Assembly: GCF_002192415.1 (NCBI RefSeq)
Contig: NZ_CP021780.1
Location: 2,480,001-2,544,000 of the forward strand
DNA: 64,000 nucleotides
Origin: Paenibacillus donghaensis
Lineage (GTDB): Bacteria > Bacillota > Bacilli > Paenibacillales > Paenibacillaceae
Reading direction: 5' to 3'
The notes beneath the pieces were generated by a model. The model saw nothing but the letters and a program-made list of their open reading frames with translations, was not told the DNA's origin and did not search any database. Position numbers and translations under genes: made by a program. Every line of letters starts with the position of its first letter. Within the stretch, counting starts at the first letter, position 1. Below are positions 27,328 to 35,414 of the stretch, in pieces.

Positions 27328-27382
27328 AAATAAACCCTTTCCTGGTAAGGCCAATGGCTGCCTTGCTGAGAGAGGGTTTATT
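27328..27382 (+). terminator. terminator after diguanylate cyclase gene
   Basis: AAATAAACCCTTTC pairs with GAGAGGGTTTATTT across a 27-base insert; T-rich on both ends, so it may work in both directions. Confidence 0.75.
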
Positions 27383-27403
27383 TGGGCAGCTATGGCTTGG
27401 GGG

Positions 27404-27529
27404 TCAGCGCAATCGCTTGCGCGGCTTGCCCCACCATTTAATCCAGAGGAATCCTTCATCATCACGAAACATTTTGATTCCGATCAAGCTTAAGGGCGTC
27501 CACAGCTCTTTAAAGTAATATGAAGGCAT
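27404..27529 (-). CDS. 41-residue hypothetical protein
   Basis: On the minus strand an ATG at 27529 opens 41 codons (MPSYYFKELWTPLSLIG, IKMFRDDEGFLWIKWW, GKPRKRLR) with GGAGGG 12 bases upstream. The protein is basic and aromatic-rich, without a membrane span. Spacing from ribosome site to start is long but tolerable. No family recognised. Confidence 0.5.
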   Translation of the reverse strand: MPSYYFKELWTPLSLIGIKMFRDDEGFLWIKWWGKPRKRLR

Positions 27530-27714
27530 AGTCTATTAGACCCTCCTATATAGTCAAATAATACTATATATTACGCTAAGTCTGTGAAATCCACAAGCAA
27601 GCAATGCTTAAAATTACCAATAAGTTGTGAAAATAATGGAAAAACTCAAAATAATCTGCATATTACTACGCAGATTAATAGATACGACTATGATTCTTCC
27701 GGTTGGGTGAATGA

Positions 27715-28767
27715 TCAGGAGTGGCCTAAAGCAGCCGCCTCACAGCCCAGCAGGGATTGTTTCCATTTGAGATAGACTTTCCAGGCTGCGCCTTGATCCA
27801 GCAGGTCTTTGCAGATATACATGCCTTCCTCTAGCGAATCTGCCAGCCCGGTCAGCTTCAGTCTTGCCGCTCCATTTAACAGCGTCTGGTTATAGAAGGC
27901 CATATGGCCTCCGCCCTGGAGCACGGCTTCCGCTGTCAGAAGCTGCTGGCGTGGATTCCAGTTCATCTCGGGCACCTGGGTATCCAGGCCTAGGGCTTCT
28001 GGATTAATGATGTCGAGATGGAATTCTCCTCCGGCAATAGTGTACACCCGTGTCGGGCGGTCGATGTACAGATCCTCCGAGCCTTCGGTACCTTGTACAA
28101 TCAACGCCTTCTGATAGCCGAGCTTGATCAGCAGTCTGGCTAAACGGTCAAAGACTGTATTATGATAGATGCCGAACACGATATAGGGAGAACCGGAATA
28201 ATCAACCAGCTTCTCAGCAGTATTAAAAACCGTTCTCATCCCGATTTCTTCCCGAATGCTGCGGATCGCTCCAAGCGGAGGACACCACTGCTCGGCATCT
28301 ACCACCATAACTCCACTGTCGCGGGCGGCGGTGGAGGATGCTGCGGGCGTCAGGTCCGCAGCACCGATGCCTGCCTCCCGGATAATGTCCAGCAGGGTCA
28401 CCCCCCATTTAGGGGGCAAGGAAGCCGAGCCATGCAGGGTGACAGGCAGACCGGCAGCGGACAGCAGGAAGGCTGTAGGAAAAGTGGCGGCGAAGGATTT
28501 GGTTCTTCCGTCATAAGGCCCGGCACAGTCCAGGCCTTGGCCCTGCTGCTGAGATTCTCGACGTGCATATTTGCGGCAGACGGCAACAAAGGCTTCCAGT
28601 TCTTCGACACTTTCCATCTTGATCCGCTCGGCAATCAGGAAAGCGCCAATCTGGGCGGGTGTGGCGGTCAGACCCAATATGGATTCGGCTGCATGCAGCG
28701 CTTCGGCGTAGTTCAAATCGCGGGCTCCCCGTTTACCCCGGGCGACCTCTTTTAACAAATCAATCAT
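27715..28767 (-). CDS. anthranilate phosphoribosyltransferase-like protein (TrpD2 type)
   Basis: 350 residues with the glycosyl-transferase family 3 layout: helical N-terminal domain (LLKEVARGKRGARDLNYAEA; PAQIGAFLIAERIK) and a phosphoribosyl-binding domain (TFPTAFLLSAAGLPVTLHG; PPKWGVTLLDIIREAG). The glycine-rich KSGN-type loop of true TrpD is replaced by DGRTKSFAATFP, so tryptophan synthesis is doubtful. TrpD-like proteins of this kind recur beside nitrate/nitrite assimilation genes in Firmicutes, as here with the ANTAR regulator 18 bp upstream. Role unknown. Confidence 0.75.
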   Translation of the reverse strand: MIDLLKEVARGKRGARDLNYAEALHAAESILGLTATPAQIGAFLIAERIKMESVEELEAFVAVCRKYARRESQQQGQGLDCAGPYDGRTKSFAATFPTAFLLSAAGLPVTLHGSASLPPKWGVTLLDIIREAGIGAADLTPAASSTAARDSGVMVVDAEQWCPPLGAIRSIREEIGMRTVFNTAEKLVDYSGSPYIVFGIYHNTVFDRLARLLIKLGYQKALIVQGTEGSEDLYIDRPTRVYTIAGGEFHLDIINPEALGLDTQVPEMNWNPRQQLLTAEAVLQGGGHMAFYNQTLLNGAARLKLTGLADSLEEGMYICKDLLDQGAAWKVYLKWKQSLLGCEAAALGHS

Positions 28768-28785
28768 TAGATGAAGCCTCCTTAG

Positions 28786-29373
28786 TTAGTCCTGCAGTAG
28801 CTGGTAGACGTTAACGATTGAAGTAGCCACATCTACCATCCGTTTACGTTCGTTCATGGCCTGCTTGCGCAGCAGCTCATATGCCTCGGACTCGGATATA
28901 TGTTTGGCCTTGGACAGAATGCCCTTAGCCATGTCGATCCATTTGCGTTCTTCGATGCGGGACAGCAGCTGCTCCCGTTCCTTAAGCCACTGCTGGCGCT
29001 CGAAGCATAACTTCGCGCTGAAGTGAAGACTCCAGTGGATCTCCTGGGCCAGCATGGAAGGAGCGAGAATCCCGTCCACCATAATGTTGTCCTCACAGGC
29101 GGCTACGGACAATGTAGCTGTTTCATCGGTGCACCACCAGAGGATGGGAGCGGTCTTCTGCGCCATCAGCAGCTGTCCCCAGCTGTTGATCTCGGTGACG
29201 GGCAATTGAAGAATCGAGGCGTCAGCTTCTCTGATTCCGGATACCGCTTCTTCGCGGGTAGTTGCCATCTCGATCAGATAGCCGCAGGACCTCAGCACAT
29301 GGTCTGCATTGGCCGAGACGCTGGCAGTGTCGTGCCGGGTCTTGCTGTTATGAATGATCAACAGAGAATGCAT
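28786..29373 (-). CDS. ANTAR-domain antitermination regulator
   Basis: 195 residues. The N-terminal 120 residues resemble a receiver domain (SLLIIHNSKTRHDTASV) but with no clear phospho-acceptor Asp. A short coiled coil then leads to the ANTAR domain at about 137-190 (RKWIDMAKGILSKAKHIS, SEAYELLRKQAMNERKR). ANTAR proteins bind paired RNA hairpins with conserved hexaloops and prevent termination. A matching two-hairpin leader lies in the divergent nirB transcript (29569-29669). ATG at 29373. Probably controls nirB-nirD-nirC-sumT in response to nitrate/nitrite or nitrogen status. Confidence 0.85.
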   Translation of the reverse strand: MHSLLIIHNSKTRHDTASVSANADHVLRSCGYLIEMATTREEAVSGIREADASILQLPVTEINSWGQLLMAQKTAPILWWCTDETATLSVAACEDNIMVDGILAPSMLAQEIHWSLHFSAKLCFERQQWLKEREQLLSRIEERKWIDMAKGILSKAKHISESEAYELLRKQAMNERKRMVDVATSIVNVYQLLQD

Positions 29374-29521
29374 GGTGTGACGCCCCTTTAGTAAGTAATG
29401 ATCGGATTGAGTTGAAGTGAGTAGTGCAGCCGTAAATGTTAATGTATGTTATATTATATAACATATAAACTGCGAATCTGTCGATGAATTTAAGAAATTA
29501 AAATTTTATATGTCATAATTG

Positions 29522-29551
29522 TTGACGTTTGTATAGTGGTTGTTGTATAGT
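29522..29551 (+). promoter_or_regulatory. promoter of nirB operon
   Basis: TTGACG (29522-29527) and TATAGT (29546-29551) with 18-bp spacing. Transcription would begin just upstream of the first ANTAR hairpin. Confidence 0.65.
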
Positions 29552-29568
29552 CGTTTTAATCAATCACA

Positions 29569-29669
29569 CGGATACAATGGCGTATCCGGATGAAGCGGCA
29601 ATGGCGCCTGCTTTCACTTATCGCAACGGGAGATGTACGTTTTCCGGTGCGGGGTGGAGCGGGCTTTTT
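29569..29669 (+). promoter_or_regulatory. ANTAR-target leader: two hexaloop hairpins overlapping a terminator
   Basis: Hairpin 1: CGGATAC-AATGGC-GTATCCG (29569-29588). Hairpin 2: AAGCGGC-AATGGC-GCCTGCTT with a bulged T (29593-29613). Both loops are the same hexamer, with A at position 1 and G at position 4 as in known ANTAR RNA targets. The 3' arm of hairpin 2 (GCCTGCT, 29606-29612) can instead pair with AGCGGGC (29658-29664) followed by TTTTT, making a terminator. The ANTAR protein should hold hairpin 2 and so permit nirB transcription. Confidence 0.85.
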
Positions 29670-29703
29670 AGCATTTTTGCATACAGAGAGGAGAGAGACA
29701 AAG

Positions 29704-32133
29704 ATGGCAGTAACCCGTAAGAGACTGGTGCTTGTCGGCAATGGAATGGCAGGGGTATGGGCGGTGGAGCATCTGCTCAAATTAGCTCCTGACAGTTATG
29801 ACATTACTATATTTGGTGCTGAACCCCATCCGAACTACAACCGGATTATGTTGTCTTCCGTACTTGCCGGTGGAGTGGACATGGATGAGATTGTGATCAA
29901 CAGCCTGGAATGGTACAAAAGCAATCATATTACCTTATACACCGGCCACACTGTGACTGCTATAGATTCAGTGAACCGCACAGTATTCTCGGATAAAGGC
30001 GTGGAAGCGAGATATGACGAGCTGATTCTGGCTACCGGCTCCAATCCGTTTATGCTTCCCTTACCGGGGGCGGACAAAGAAGGGGTTATTGCTTTCCGGG
30101 ATATCAAGGACTGTCAAATTATGCAGAAAACCGCCAAGACTTATAAAAAAGCGCTTGTTATCGGCGGCGGCTTGCTGGGTCTGGAGGCGGCTCGGGGACT
30201 GCTGCATCTCGGAATGGACGTTTCCGTCGTCCATATCCAGGAATACATCATGGAGCGCCAGTTGGATGAGCCGGCTTCGATCATGCTCCGCAAGGAGTTG
30301 GAGAACCAGGGGATGAAGTTTCTTCTGAAGAAGCAATCCGAAGCTATTCTCGGCAAAAAAAGAGTCAAGGGGCTGCTGTTCGCAGACGGCAGCTTTGCCG
30401 AAGCCGATCTGATCGTGATGGCCGTAGGCATCAAGCCAAATATCGAGCTGGCGAGGAACAGTGGCATGGAAGTTAACCGCGGGATTGTAGTGAACGATTA
30501 TATGGAAACGAGTATTCCCGGCATCTCCGCAGTAGGGGAATGCGCGGAGCACCGCGGAATCGCCTACGGACTTGTTGCGCCCTTATATGAGCAGGGTGCG
30601 GTCCTTGCCAAGCGGCTGGCCGGACTTGAGACGGAAGGCTACGCAGGCTCCGTCACTTCCACTAAGCTGAAGGTATCGGGGGTGGATGTATTCTCGGCCG
30701 GTCAGTTTATGGAGCCTGAAGGCACGAGAGCGATGCGCTATCAGGATGAAGTGGACGGTGTCTACAAGAAGCTGGTGATCCAGGATGACAAGCTTATCGG
30801 CGCAGTCCTGTTCGGGGATATCAGCGATGGCGCCATGCTGTTCTCCTTGATCAAGAAGTCTGAGAATATCAAGGGCAAGGAGAAGGAGATGCTGCTCGGA
30901 TTCTCTCCGGAAGCCGGCTCTTCCAGCCAGGGCAGCCGCCTGGAGGGAATGGCTGACGACGAGATTATATGCGGCTGCAACGGGGTAAGCAAAGGCGCTA
31001 TTGCGGAAGCCATCCAGTCCGGCGGCTGCACCAGTGTTGGCCAGATCAAGGCCTGCACGAAGGCCTCTGCCTCCTGCGGCGGCTGCAAACCGCTGGTTGA
31101 AGGACTATTGCACCTGTATGCGGGGGAGGCTGCCGTAACCGTCAAGGAAGGAATCTGCGGCTGCACACCGCTCGGGCGGGATGAGATTGTGGCCGAGATT
31201 AAACGGATGGAGCTGAAGACCGTCAAGGAAGTCATGAATGTGCTGGAATGGGTGAATGAAGAAGGCTGTGCCAAATGCCGCCCGTCATTGAACTATTATC
31301 TGGGCATGCTCTGGCCTGAGGAATATATCGATGAGAAGGAATCCAGGTTCACGAACGAACGTTATCATGCCAACATCCAGAAAGACGGCACCTACTCCGT
31401 TGTTCCCAGAATATACGGCGGGGTTACCTCTCCGGCTGACTTGAAGAAGATTGCCGAGGTTGCCGAGAAATTTGATGTGCCGCTCGTGAAGTTCACCGGT
31501 GGGCAAAGGCTGGATCTGCTGGGAGTCAAGAAAGAGGATCTGCCCAAAATGTGGGAGGAGCTGGATATGCCCTCAGGCCATGCCTACGGCAAAACACTAC
31601 GTACTGTAAAAACCTGCGTCGGGTCAACCTTCTGCCGCTTCGGCACCCAGGATGCCTTGGCGATGGGTATCCGGCTGGAGAAGGAATTCGAGCGGCTGAA
31701 TGCACCGGCTAAGGTGAAGCTTGCCGTATCCGGTTGCCCGCGTAACTGTTCGGAAGCGACAATCAAGGATTTCGGAGTGGTCGCGATAGACGGCGGCTGG
31801 GAACTTCATATAGGCGGCAACGGCGGGGTGCATGTACGGGCGACAGATCTGCTCTGTGTGGTGAAGACGGATGATGAGGTTGTGGAGTGGGCCAGCGCGT
31901 TCCTGCAGTATTACCGGGAGAACGCTGGCTGGAACGAGCGGACGGCTGCCTGGGTGGAGCGTGTCGGCGTGGAGAGTGTGAAGCAGGCGCTGGAGAACCG
32001 TGAAGAGCGGCTTGCCCTGCAGGCCAGAATTCAGACGACCTTAAGCCGGACGACTGATCCGTGGAAAGAAATTGTGAATGAGCCGGAGCTGCGCAAGAAT
32101 TTCGAACCGATCTCCCAGTCGGGAACTATATAA
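29704..32133 (+). CDS. nirB: NAD(P)H-nitrite reductase large subunit
   Basis: 809 residues, ATG at 29704 with GAGAGGAGAG upstream. Domains in order: FAD/NAD(P)-binding oxidoreductase (LVGNGMAGVWAVEHL; ALVIGGGLLGLEAARGL), a BFD-like [2Fe-2S] region (ICGCNGVSKG, then ASCGGCKPLV) with a second Cys cluster (EEGCAKCRPS), and a sirohaem/[4Fe-4S] reductase domain with TCVGSTFCRFG and SGCPRNCSEA supplying the four cluster Cys. Reduces nitrite to ammonium with six electrons in the cytoplasm. First gene of a nitrite assimilation operon controlled by the ANTAR leader. Confidence 0.95.
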   Translation: MAVTRKRLVLVGNGMAGVWAVEHLLKLAPDSYDITIFGAEPHPNYNRIMLSSVLAGGVDMDEIVINSLEWYKSNHITLYTGHTVTAIDSVNRTVFSDKGVEARYDELILATGSNPFMLPLPGADKEGVIAFRDIKDCQIMQKTAKTYKKALVIGGGLLGLEAARGLLHLGMDVSVVHIQEYIMERQLDEPASIMLRKELENQGMKFLLKKQSEAILGKKRVKGLLFADGSFAEADLIVMAVGIKPNIELARNSGMEVNRGIVVNDYMETSIPGISAVGECAEHRGIAYGLVAPLYEQGAVLAKRLAGLETEGYAGSVTSTKLKVSGVDVFSAGQFMEPEGTRAMRYQDEVDGVYKKLVIQDDKLIGAVLFGDISDGAMLFSLIKKSENIKGKEKEMLLGFSPEAGSSSQGSRLEGMADDEIICGCNGVSKGAIAEAIQSGGCTSVGQIKACTKASASCGGCKPLVEGLLHLYAGEAAVTVKEGICGCTPLGRDEIVAEIKRMELKTVKEVMNVLEWVNEEGCAKCRPSLNYYLGMLWPEEYIDEKESRFTNERYHANIQKDGTYSVVPRIYGGVTSPADLKKIAEVAEKFDVPLVKFTGGQRLDLLGVKKEDLPKMWEELDMPSGHAYGKTLRTVKTCVGSTFCRFGTQDALAMGIRLEKEFERLNAPAKVKLAVSGCPRNCSEATIKDFGVVAIDGGWELHIGGNGGVHVRATDLLCVVKTDDEVVEWASAFLQYYRENAGWNERTAAWVERVGVESVKQALENREERLALQARIQTTLSRTTDPWKEIVNEPELRKNFEPISQSGTI

Positions 32134-32150
32134 CCTGGAGGGCTTAAACC

Positions 32151-32468
32151 ATGACAATGACCAGAACGCTGGTAGGCACAATATCTGACATTGACCGCAA
32201 GGGGTCACGGACTTTTATGGTAAATGACACACAAATCGCATTATTCCGTTTATCCAATGACGATATTCTCGCTGTAGAGAACAAGTGCCCTCACAAAGGC
32301 GGCGCCTTGTCGGAGGGGATGGTCTGCGGGTCCAAGATCCATTGTCCATTGCATGATTGGCGTATAGACCTGCACAGCGGAGCTGTGCAGGAGCCGGATC
32401 ACGGCTGCGTGCCTACGTATGTTGTTGATGTGGATCCGGATAGCGGCTCCATTTATGTGACCATTTAG
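32151..32468 (+). CDS. nirD: nitrite reductase small subunit, Rieske type
   Basis: 105 residues, ATG at 32151 (or 32157) after CTGGAGGG. Has the Rieske ligands CPHKGG and CPLHDW, so it should hold a [2Fe-2S] cluster, as in NasE-type small subunits; the enterobacterial NirD lacks these ligands. Passes electrons within, or stabilises, the NirB enzyme. 17 bp after nirB. Confidence 0.92.
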   Translation: MTMTRTLVGTISDIDRKGSRTFMVNDTQIALFRLSNDDILAVENKCPHKGGALSEGMVCGSKIHCPLHDWRIDLHSGAVQEPDHGCVPTYVVDVDPDSGSIYVTI

Positions 32469-32533
32469 AGCATGCGCTAGAATCACTGCTGCTGGTTTAC
32501 TGGAATAGCCAGACCTATGAGGGGGAGAAGATT

Positions 32534-33376
32534 ATGGATTACGTCAAACCGGCTGAAGTGCTGAATACAATGATTGAAACTGGGAAGAACAAAGCGGAAT
32601 TATCCGTAATGCAGCTGCTTGTGCGCGGAAGCATGGGAGGCGCGATTCTCGCTTGTGCAACCACACTGGCCTTCACGGCCTCTGCACAGACCCAAATCCC
32701 GATGGTAGGCGCGATTTTGTTTCCTGTAGGTTTTGTGATGATCATCCTGCTGGGTCTGGAGCTGGTAACCGGCAGCTTCGCGCTGATTCCGCTGGCGGTG
32801 CTGAAGAAACAGACAACGCCCGGACAGATGCTGAGGAATTATTTCTGGGTCATTCTCGGACATCTGGCCGGCTGCGCCGTCTATGCCGCCCTGTATGGCC
32901 TGACGATTACGAAGATGGGTACAGACATGAGCAATCCGATGATCCAGACCCTGGTCATGGCCAGTGAGAATAAGACGATTGCTTACAAGCAGATGGGCGG
33001 AGAAGGATTGCTGCTGGCTGCGATCAAAGCGATGCTCTGCAACTGGATGGTGACGCTGGGAGCGGTGATGGCGATGACCTCCAAATCGACAGCAGGTAAA
33101 ATCCTGGCGATGTGGCTGCCGATTCTGACCTTTTTCGGACAAGGCTTCGAGCATCTGGTAGTGAATATGTTCGTCATTCCGGCCGGAATGATGCTGGGTG
33201 CGAATGTCAGCTTCGCAGACTGGTGGTTATGGAACGGAATTCCTGTACTGATCGGCAATTTTCTGGGCGGTGTGTTATTTACCGGTATTCTGTTCTATCT
33301 GTCCCAGCAAACCGGGCGCTCCGCTCGGCGTAAGCCGGCTATGCTTGAACCGGCCGTGCTGGAGAAAAGCTCATGA
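32534..33376 (+). CDS. nirC: formate/nitrite transporter family channel
   Basis: 280 residues, ATG at 32534 with GGGGGAG upstream. Six hydrophobic segments (GGAILACATTLAFTA, PMVGAILFPVGFVMIILLGLEL, NYFWVILGHLAGCAVYA, MLCNWMVTLGAVMA, MWLPILTFFGQGFEHL, LIGNFLGGVLFTGILFY). The FNT hallmarks ELVTGSF and CNWMV and FEHLVVNMF are present. Imports nitrite for NirBD. Overlaps the next gene by four bases. Confidence 0.9.
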   Translation: MDYVKPAEVLNTMIETGKNKAELSVMQLLVRGSMGGAILACATTLAFTASAQTQIPMVGAILFPVGFVMIILLGLELVTGSFALIPLAVLKKQTTPGQMLRNYFWVILGHLAGCAVYAALYGLTITKMGTDMSNPMIQTLVMASENKTIAYKQMGGEGLLLAAIKAMLCNWMVTLGAVMAMTSKSTAGKILAMWLPILTFFGQGFEHLVVNMFVIPAGMMLGANVSFADWWLWNGIPVLIGNFLGGVLFTGILFYLSQQTGRSARRKPAMLEPAVLEKSS

Positions 33377-34140
33377 TGGCGGGCAGCGTGGCTATTGTTG
33401 GAGCAGGACCGGGTGACCCGGAGCTGATTACACTGAAGGCGCTTCGCCGGATAGAGGAAGCTGATGTTATTCTATACGACAGGCTGGTGAATGAGCAGCT
33501 GCTGGGCTATGCGAAGCCTGCTGCGCGGCTAATCTATTGCGGCAAGTCACCGGGGCACCATTCCATTCCCCAGGAGAGAACCCAGCAGCTGCTTGTTCAG
33601 TATGCGCTGGAAGGCCATAAGGTGGTCCGGTTAAAAGGAGGAGATCCTTACGTGTTCGGCCGGGGGGCAGAGGAGGCGCTGGCAGTCGCAGAAGCGGGAA
33701 TCCCTTATGAGGTGATCCCCGGCATCACCTCGGCGGTTGGCGCTGCGGCATCTGTCGGAATCCCGCTGACCCACCGCGGGGTGGCCGCTTCCTTCGCCAT
33801 TGTTACCGGCAGCCGGTGCCATGACCATGAGCAGCCGGTCCGCTGGGATCAGCTGGCCCGCAATGTGGATACCATTGTGGTATATATGGGAGTCAGCCAG
33901 CTTGGACATATCCGCGAGCAGCTGCTTCTGCATGGCAAGGACGCCAAGACACCTGTTGCTCTGGTGGAGAACGGAACCACCAGCCGCGAGCGCACCATCA
34001 CTGGTACACTGGACCATATTGATAAGCTGGCCGCCGCTATGAAGATTACGAATCCAGCGCTGATTATCATTGGGGAAGTGGTGAAGGTGAGAGAGCGGCT
34101 GTTAAGCCTCCAGCACACGCTTAATGCTCAAATTATATAA
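33373..34140 (+). CDS. cobA: uroporphyrinogen-III C-methyltransferase
   Basis: 255 residues; SAM-dependent enzyme making precorrin-2, the first step to the sirohaem needed by NirB. Motifs: VGAGPGDPELITLKALR near residue 9, GDPYVFGRGAEEA near 95, YEVIPGITSAVGAAA and ASFAIVTGSRC. Single-domain form (no oxidase/ferrochelatase part, unlike CysG). Start ATG at 33373 or 33376. Last gene of the operon. Confidence 0.93.
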   Translation: MMAGSVAIVGAGPGDPELITLKALRRIEEADVILYDRLVNEQLLGYAKPAARLIYCGKSPGHHSIPQERTQQLLVQYALEGHKVVRLKGGDPYVFGRGAEEALAVAEAGIPYEVIPGITSAVGAAASVGIPLTHRGVAASFAIVTGSRCHDHEQPVRWDQLARNVDTIVVYMGVSQLGHIREQLLLHGKDAKTPVALVENGTTSRERTITGTLDHIDKLAAAMKITNPALIIIGEVVKVRERLLSLQHTLNAQII

Positions 34141-34168
34141 GGACAGCCTGCATGCATTATTGAGAAGA

Positions 34169-34190
34169 TACGCGCTCCCCGGAGCGCGTA
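34169..34190 (+). terminator. terminator of nir operon
   Basis: Palindrome TACGCGCTCC / GGAGCGCGTA followed by TTTGTG, 28 bp after the sumT/cobA stop. Confidence 0.7.
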
Positions 34191-34215
34191 TTTGTGTTGA
34201 AATATAAGAATTCAT

Positions 34216-34596
34216 ATGTTGCACGTATCAAGAAGTGGACAGGTAGATCCGCACAGGCCGCCATGCGAGATTCAGCATTTAATAGAGAGAAGGGACCTGC
34301 AGCAGGAGGTTAAGGAACTTAAGGCCTTGCTGGCCGAGCTTACGAACAGCAGAGATACGTTGAAGGCAGGCGCGCAGGAGCAGGGGAGAATCATTAAAAG
34401 TGTGTCTGAGCGCTTGTCCGCGCTGGAAAGCCGGATGGTGATGGAGGTGCCGGCCTGGGCCGAGCCTGCGGTTAAGGCTGCGGTGGCTGACGGGTTGTTG
34501 GACACCTCTTCCGGCGGCAGCTTTGATCTGTACCGTATTCTAACCCATACTGAACCGTGCAGGCCTGCTAATCACCGAGAAGGAGGGATAACGGAG
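34216..34596 (+). pseudogene. remnant of phage lysin C-terminus, fused in frame to holin
   Basis: The open frame encodes a coiled coil (LQQEVKELKALLAELTN; VSERLSALESRM) and then VPAWAEPAVKAAVADGLLD followed by GGSFDLYRILT. This is the usual C-terminal end of Paenibacillus-type phage amidases (lysins). The catalytic part is missing and there is no stop before the holin start at 34597, so it could be translated as a fusion. Most likely a decayed endolysin left from an old prophage. A promoter-like repeat AATATAAGAATT precedes it. Confidence 0.5.
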
Positions 34597-34878
34597 ATGA
34601 ATAACGAAGCGCTCAACAATGTACTTGCCTTTGCTTCCGTGCTGGCTGTATTTGTAATGGCGCTTGTGCAGCTGGTGAAGAACAGCCTGGTGCTTCCGCG
34701 CAATCTGGTTCCGGCAATCGGTCTGGTCATCGGTCTTCTGGTTGGGGCGGTAGCCTATCCCTTCACCGATATGAACCTTGTGCTGCGTCTGTGGGCCGGG
34801 GGATTGGCCGGACTTTCGGCGACAGGATTGTTCGAATTGGCCTTCAATAGACGCGGCGGCTCAACCAAAGATGAGTAA
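34597..34878 (+). CDS. phage-type holin
   Basis: 93-residue small membrane protein, ATG at 34597 preceded by AAGGAGGG at a spacing of about 12. Two or three hydrophobic segments (NVLAFASVLAVFVMALVQLV, VPAIGLVIGLLVGAVAY, LRLWAGGLAGLSATGLFEL) with a charged tail (FNRRGGSTKDE), as in phage holins that form the lysis pore. It stands alone on the chromosome apart from the lysin remnant. May have been kept for a host function. Confidence 0.75.
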   Translation: MNNEALNNVLAFASVLAVFVMALVQLVKNSLVLPRNLVPAIGLVIGLLVGAVAYPFTDMNLVLRLWAGGLAGLSATGLFELAFNRRGGSTKDE

Positions 34879-35011
34879 GGGAGCAGCGCGTTCCATTCAG
34901 ACGAAGTAGGAAGCCTTATAAGCAGACGTTTCTCTCAGGTTGTTGCTCCCCATACACATCCCTGGAAACATCCATAGAATAGAGCAGGTTCACAGAGAGA
35001 AGGTGACACGA

Positions 35012-35131
35012 TTGGGAACTTATCTTGATGCAAGAAGATCACAGAATGCAAGTACGGCAAACTCGCAAGACTTCTCGACGGCGCTCGTGCGGCCGTGGGG
35101 AAGTCTTTTTGCTGCATTGCCCAATCGCTGA
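35012..35131 (+). CDS. 39-residue ORF overlapping a terminator
   Basis: TTG at 35012 with GAAGGTGA six bases upstream encodes MGTYLDARRSQNASTAN... and ends within a hairpin terminator. The good ribosome site and the coding of the hairpin arms (RPWGSLFAALPNR) would fit a leader peptide, but there is no attenuated gene of known specificity downstream. Low confidence. Confidence 0.3.
   Translation: MGTYLDARRSQNASTANSQDFSTALVRPWGSLFAALPNR
35067..35112 (+). terminator. terminator upstream of yjcZ-like gene
   Basis: AAGACTTC / GGAAGTCTT stem around a GC-rich insert, then TTTTTG. Confidence 0.6.
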
Positions 35132-35183
35132 AGGCACTTGTCACATATTCTGTGTTGTAATCCAAAAACGAGGAGGTTATTAC

Positions 35184-35318
35184 ATGGGAGCTGATTGCGG
35201 TTATGGCGGAAAAGTTGGCGGTGTTGGTGTAGGTCCTGTATGTCCTTTCACATCAACAGGTGCGATTCTGGTTCTTTATATCCTGCTGGTTATTATTCTA
35301 AGTGCTTGCTTCATCTAA
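35184..35318 (+). CDS. YjcZ-family small sporulation protein
   Basis: 44 residues, ATG at 35184 after AGGAGG. Gly/Val-rich N-terminal part (GADCGYGGKVGGVGVGP) followed by one membrane segment TGAILVLYILLVIILSACF. This two-part design is typical of the YjcZ family of tiny sporulation-associated membrane proteins. Molecular role is unknown in the family. Confidence 0.75.
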   Translation: MGADCGYGGKVGGVGVGPVCPFTSTGAILVLYILLVIILSACFI

Positions 35319-35414
35319 ATAGCTCCGAGATGAGTGGCTTCTGGTACTTGTACCGGGAGCCTTTTGAGCATGGCAGTCAATGGAAGAAATAATGTATTCC
35401 TGGAGGAATAGGCA

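Noticed and set aside
27584..27775. 63-codon plus-strand frame
   Set aside because: Overlaps the end of the TrpD-like gene, has no ribosome site and no protein-like pattern.
35020..35112. Possible c-di-GMP riboswitch before the yjcZ-like gene
   Set aside because: ACGGCAAAC is suggestive but the rest of the GEMM core (GACGCAAAGC and the tetraloop receptor) is absent.
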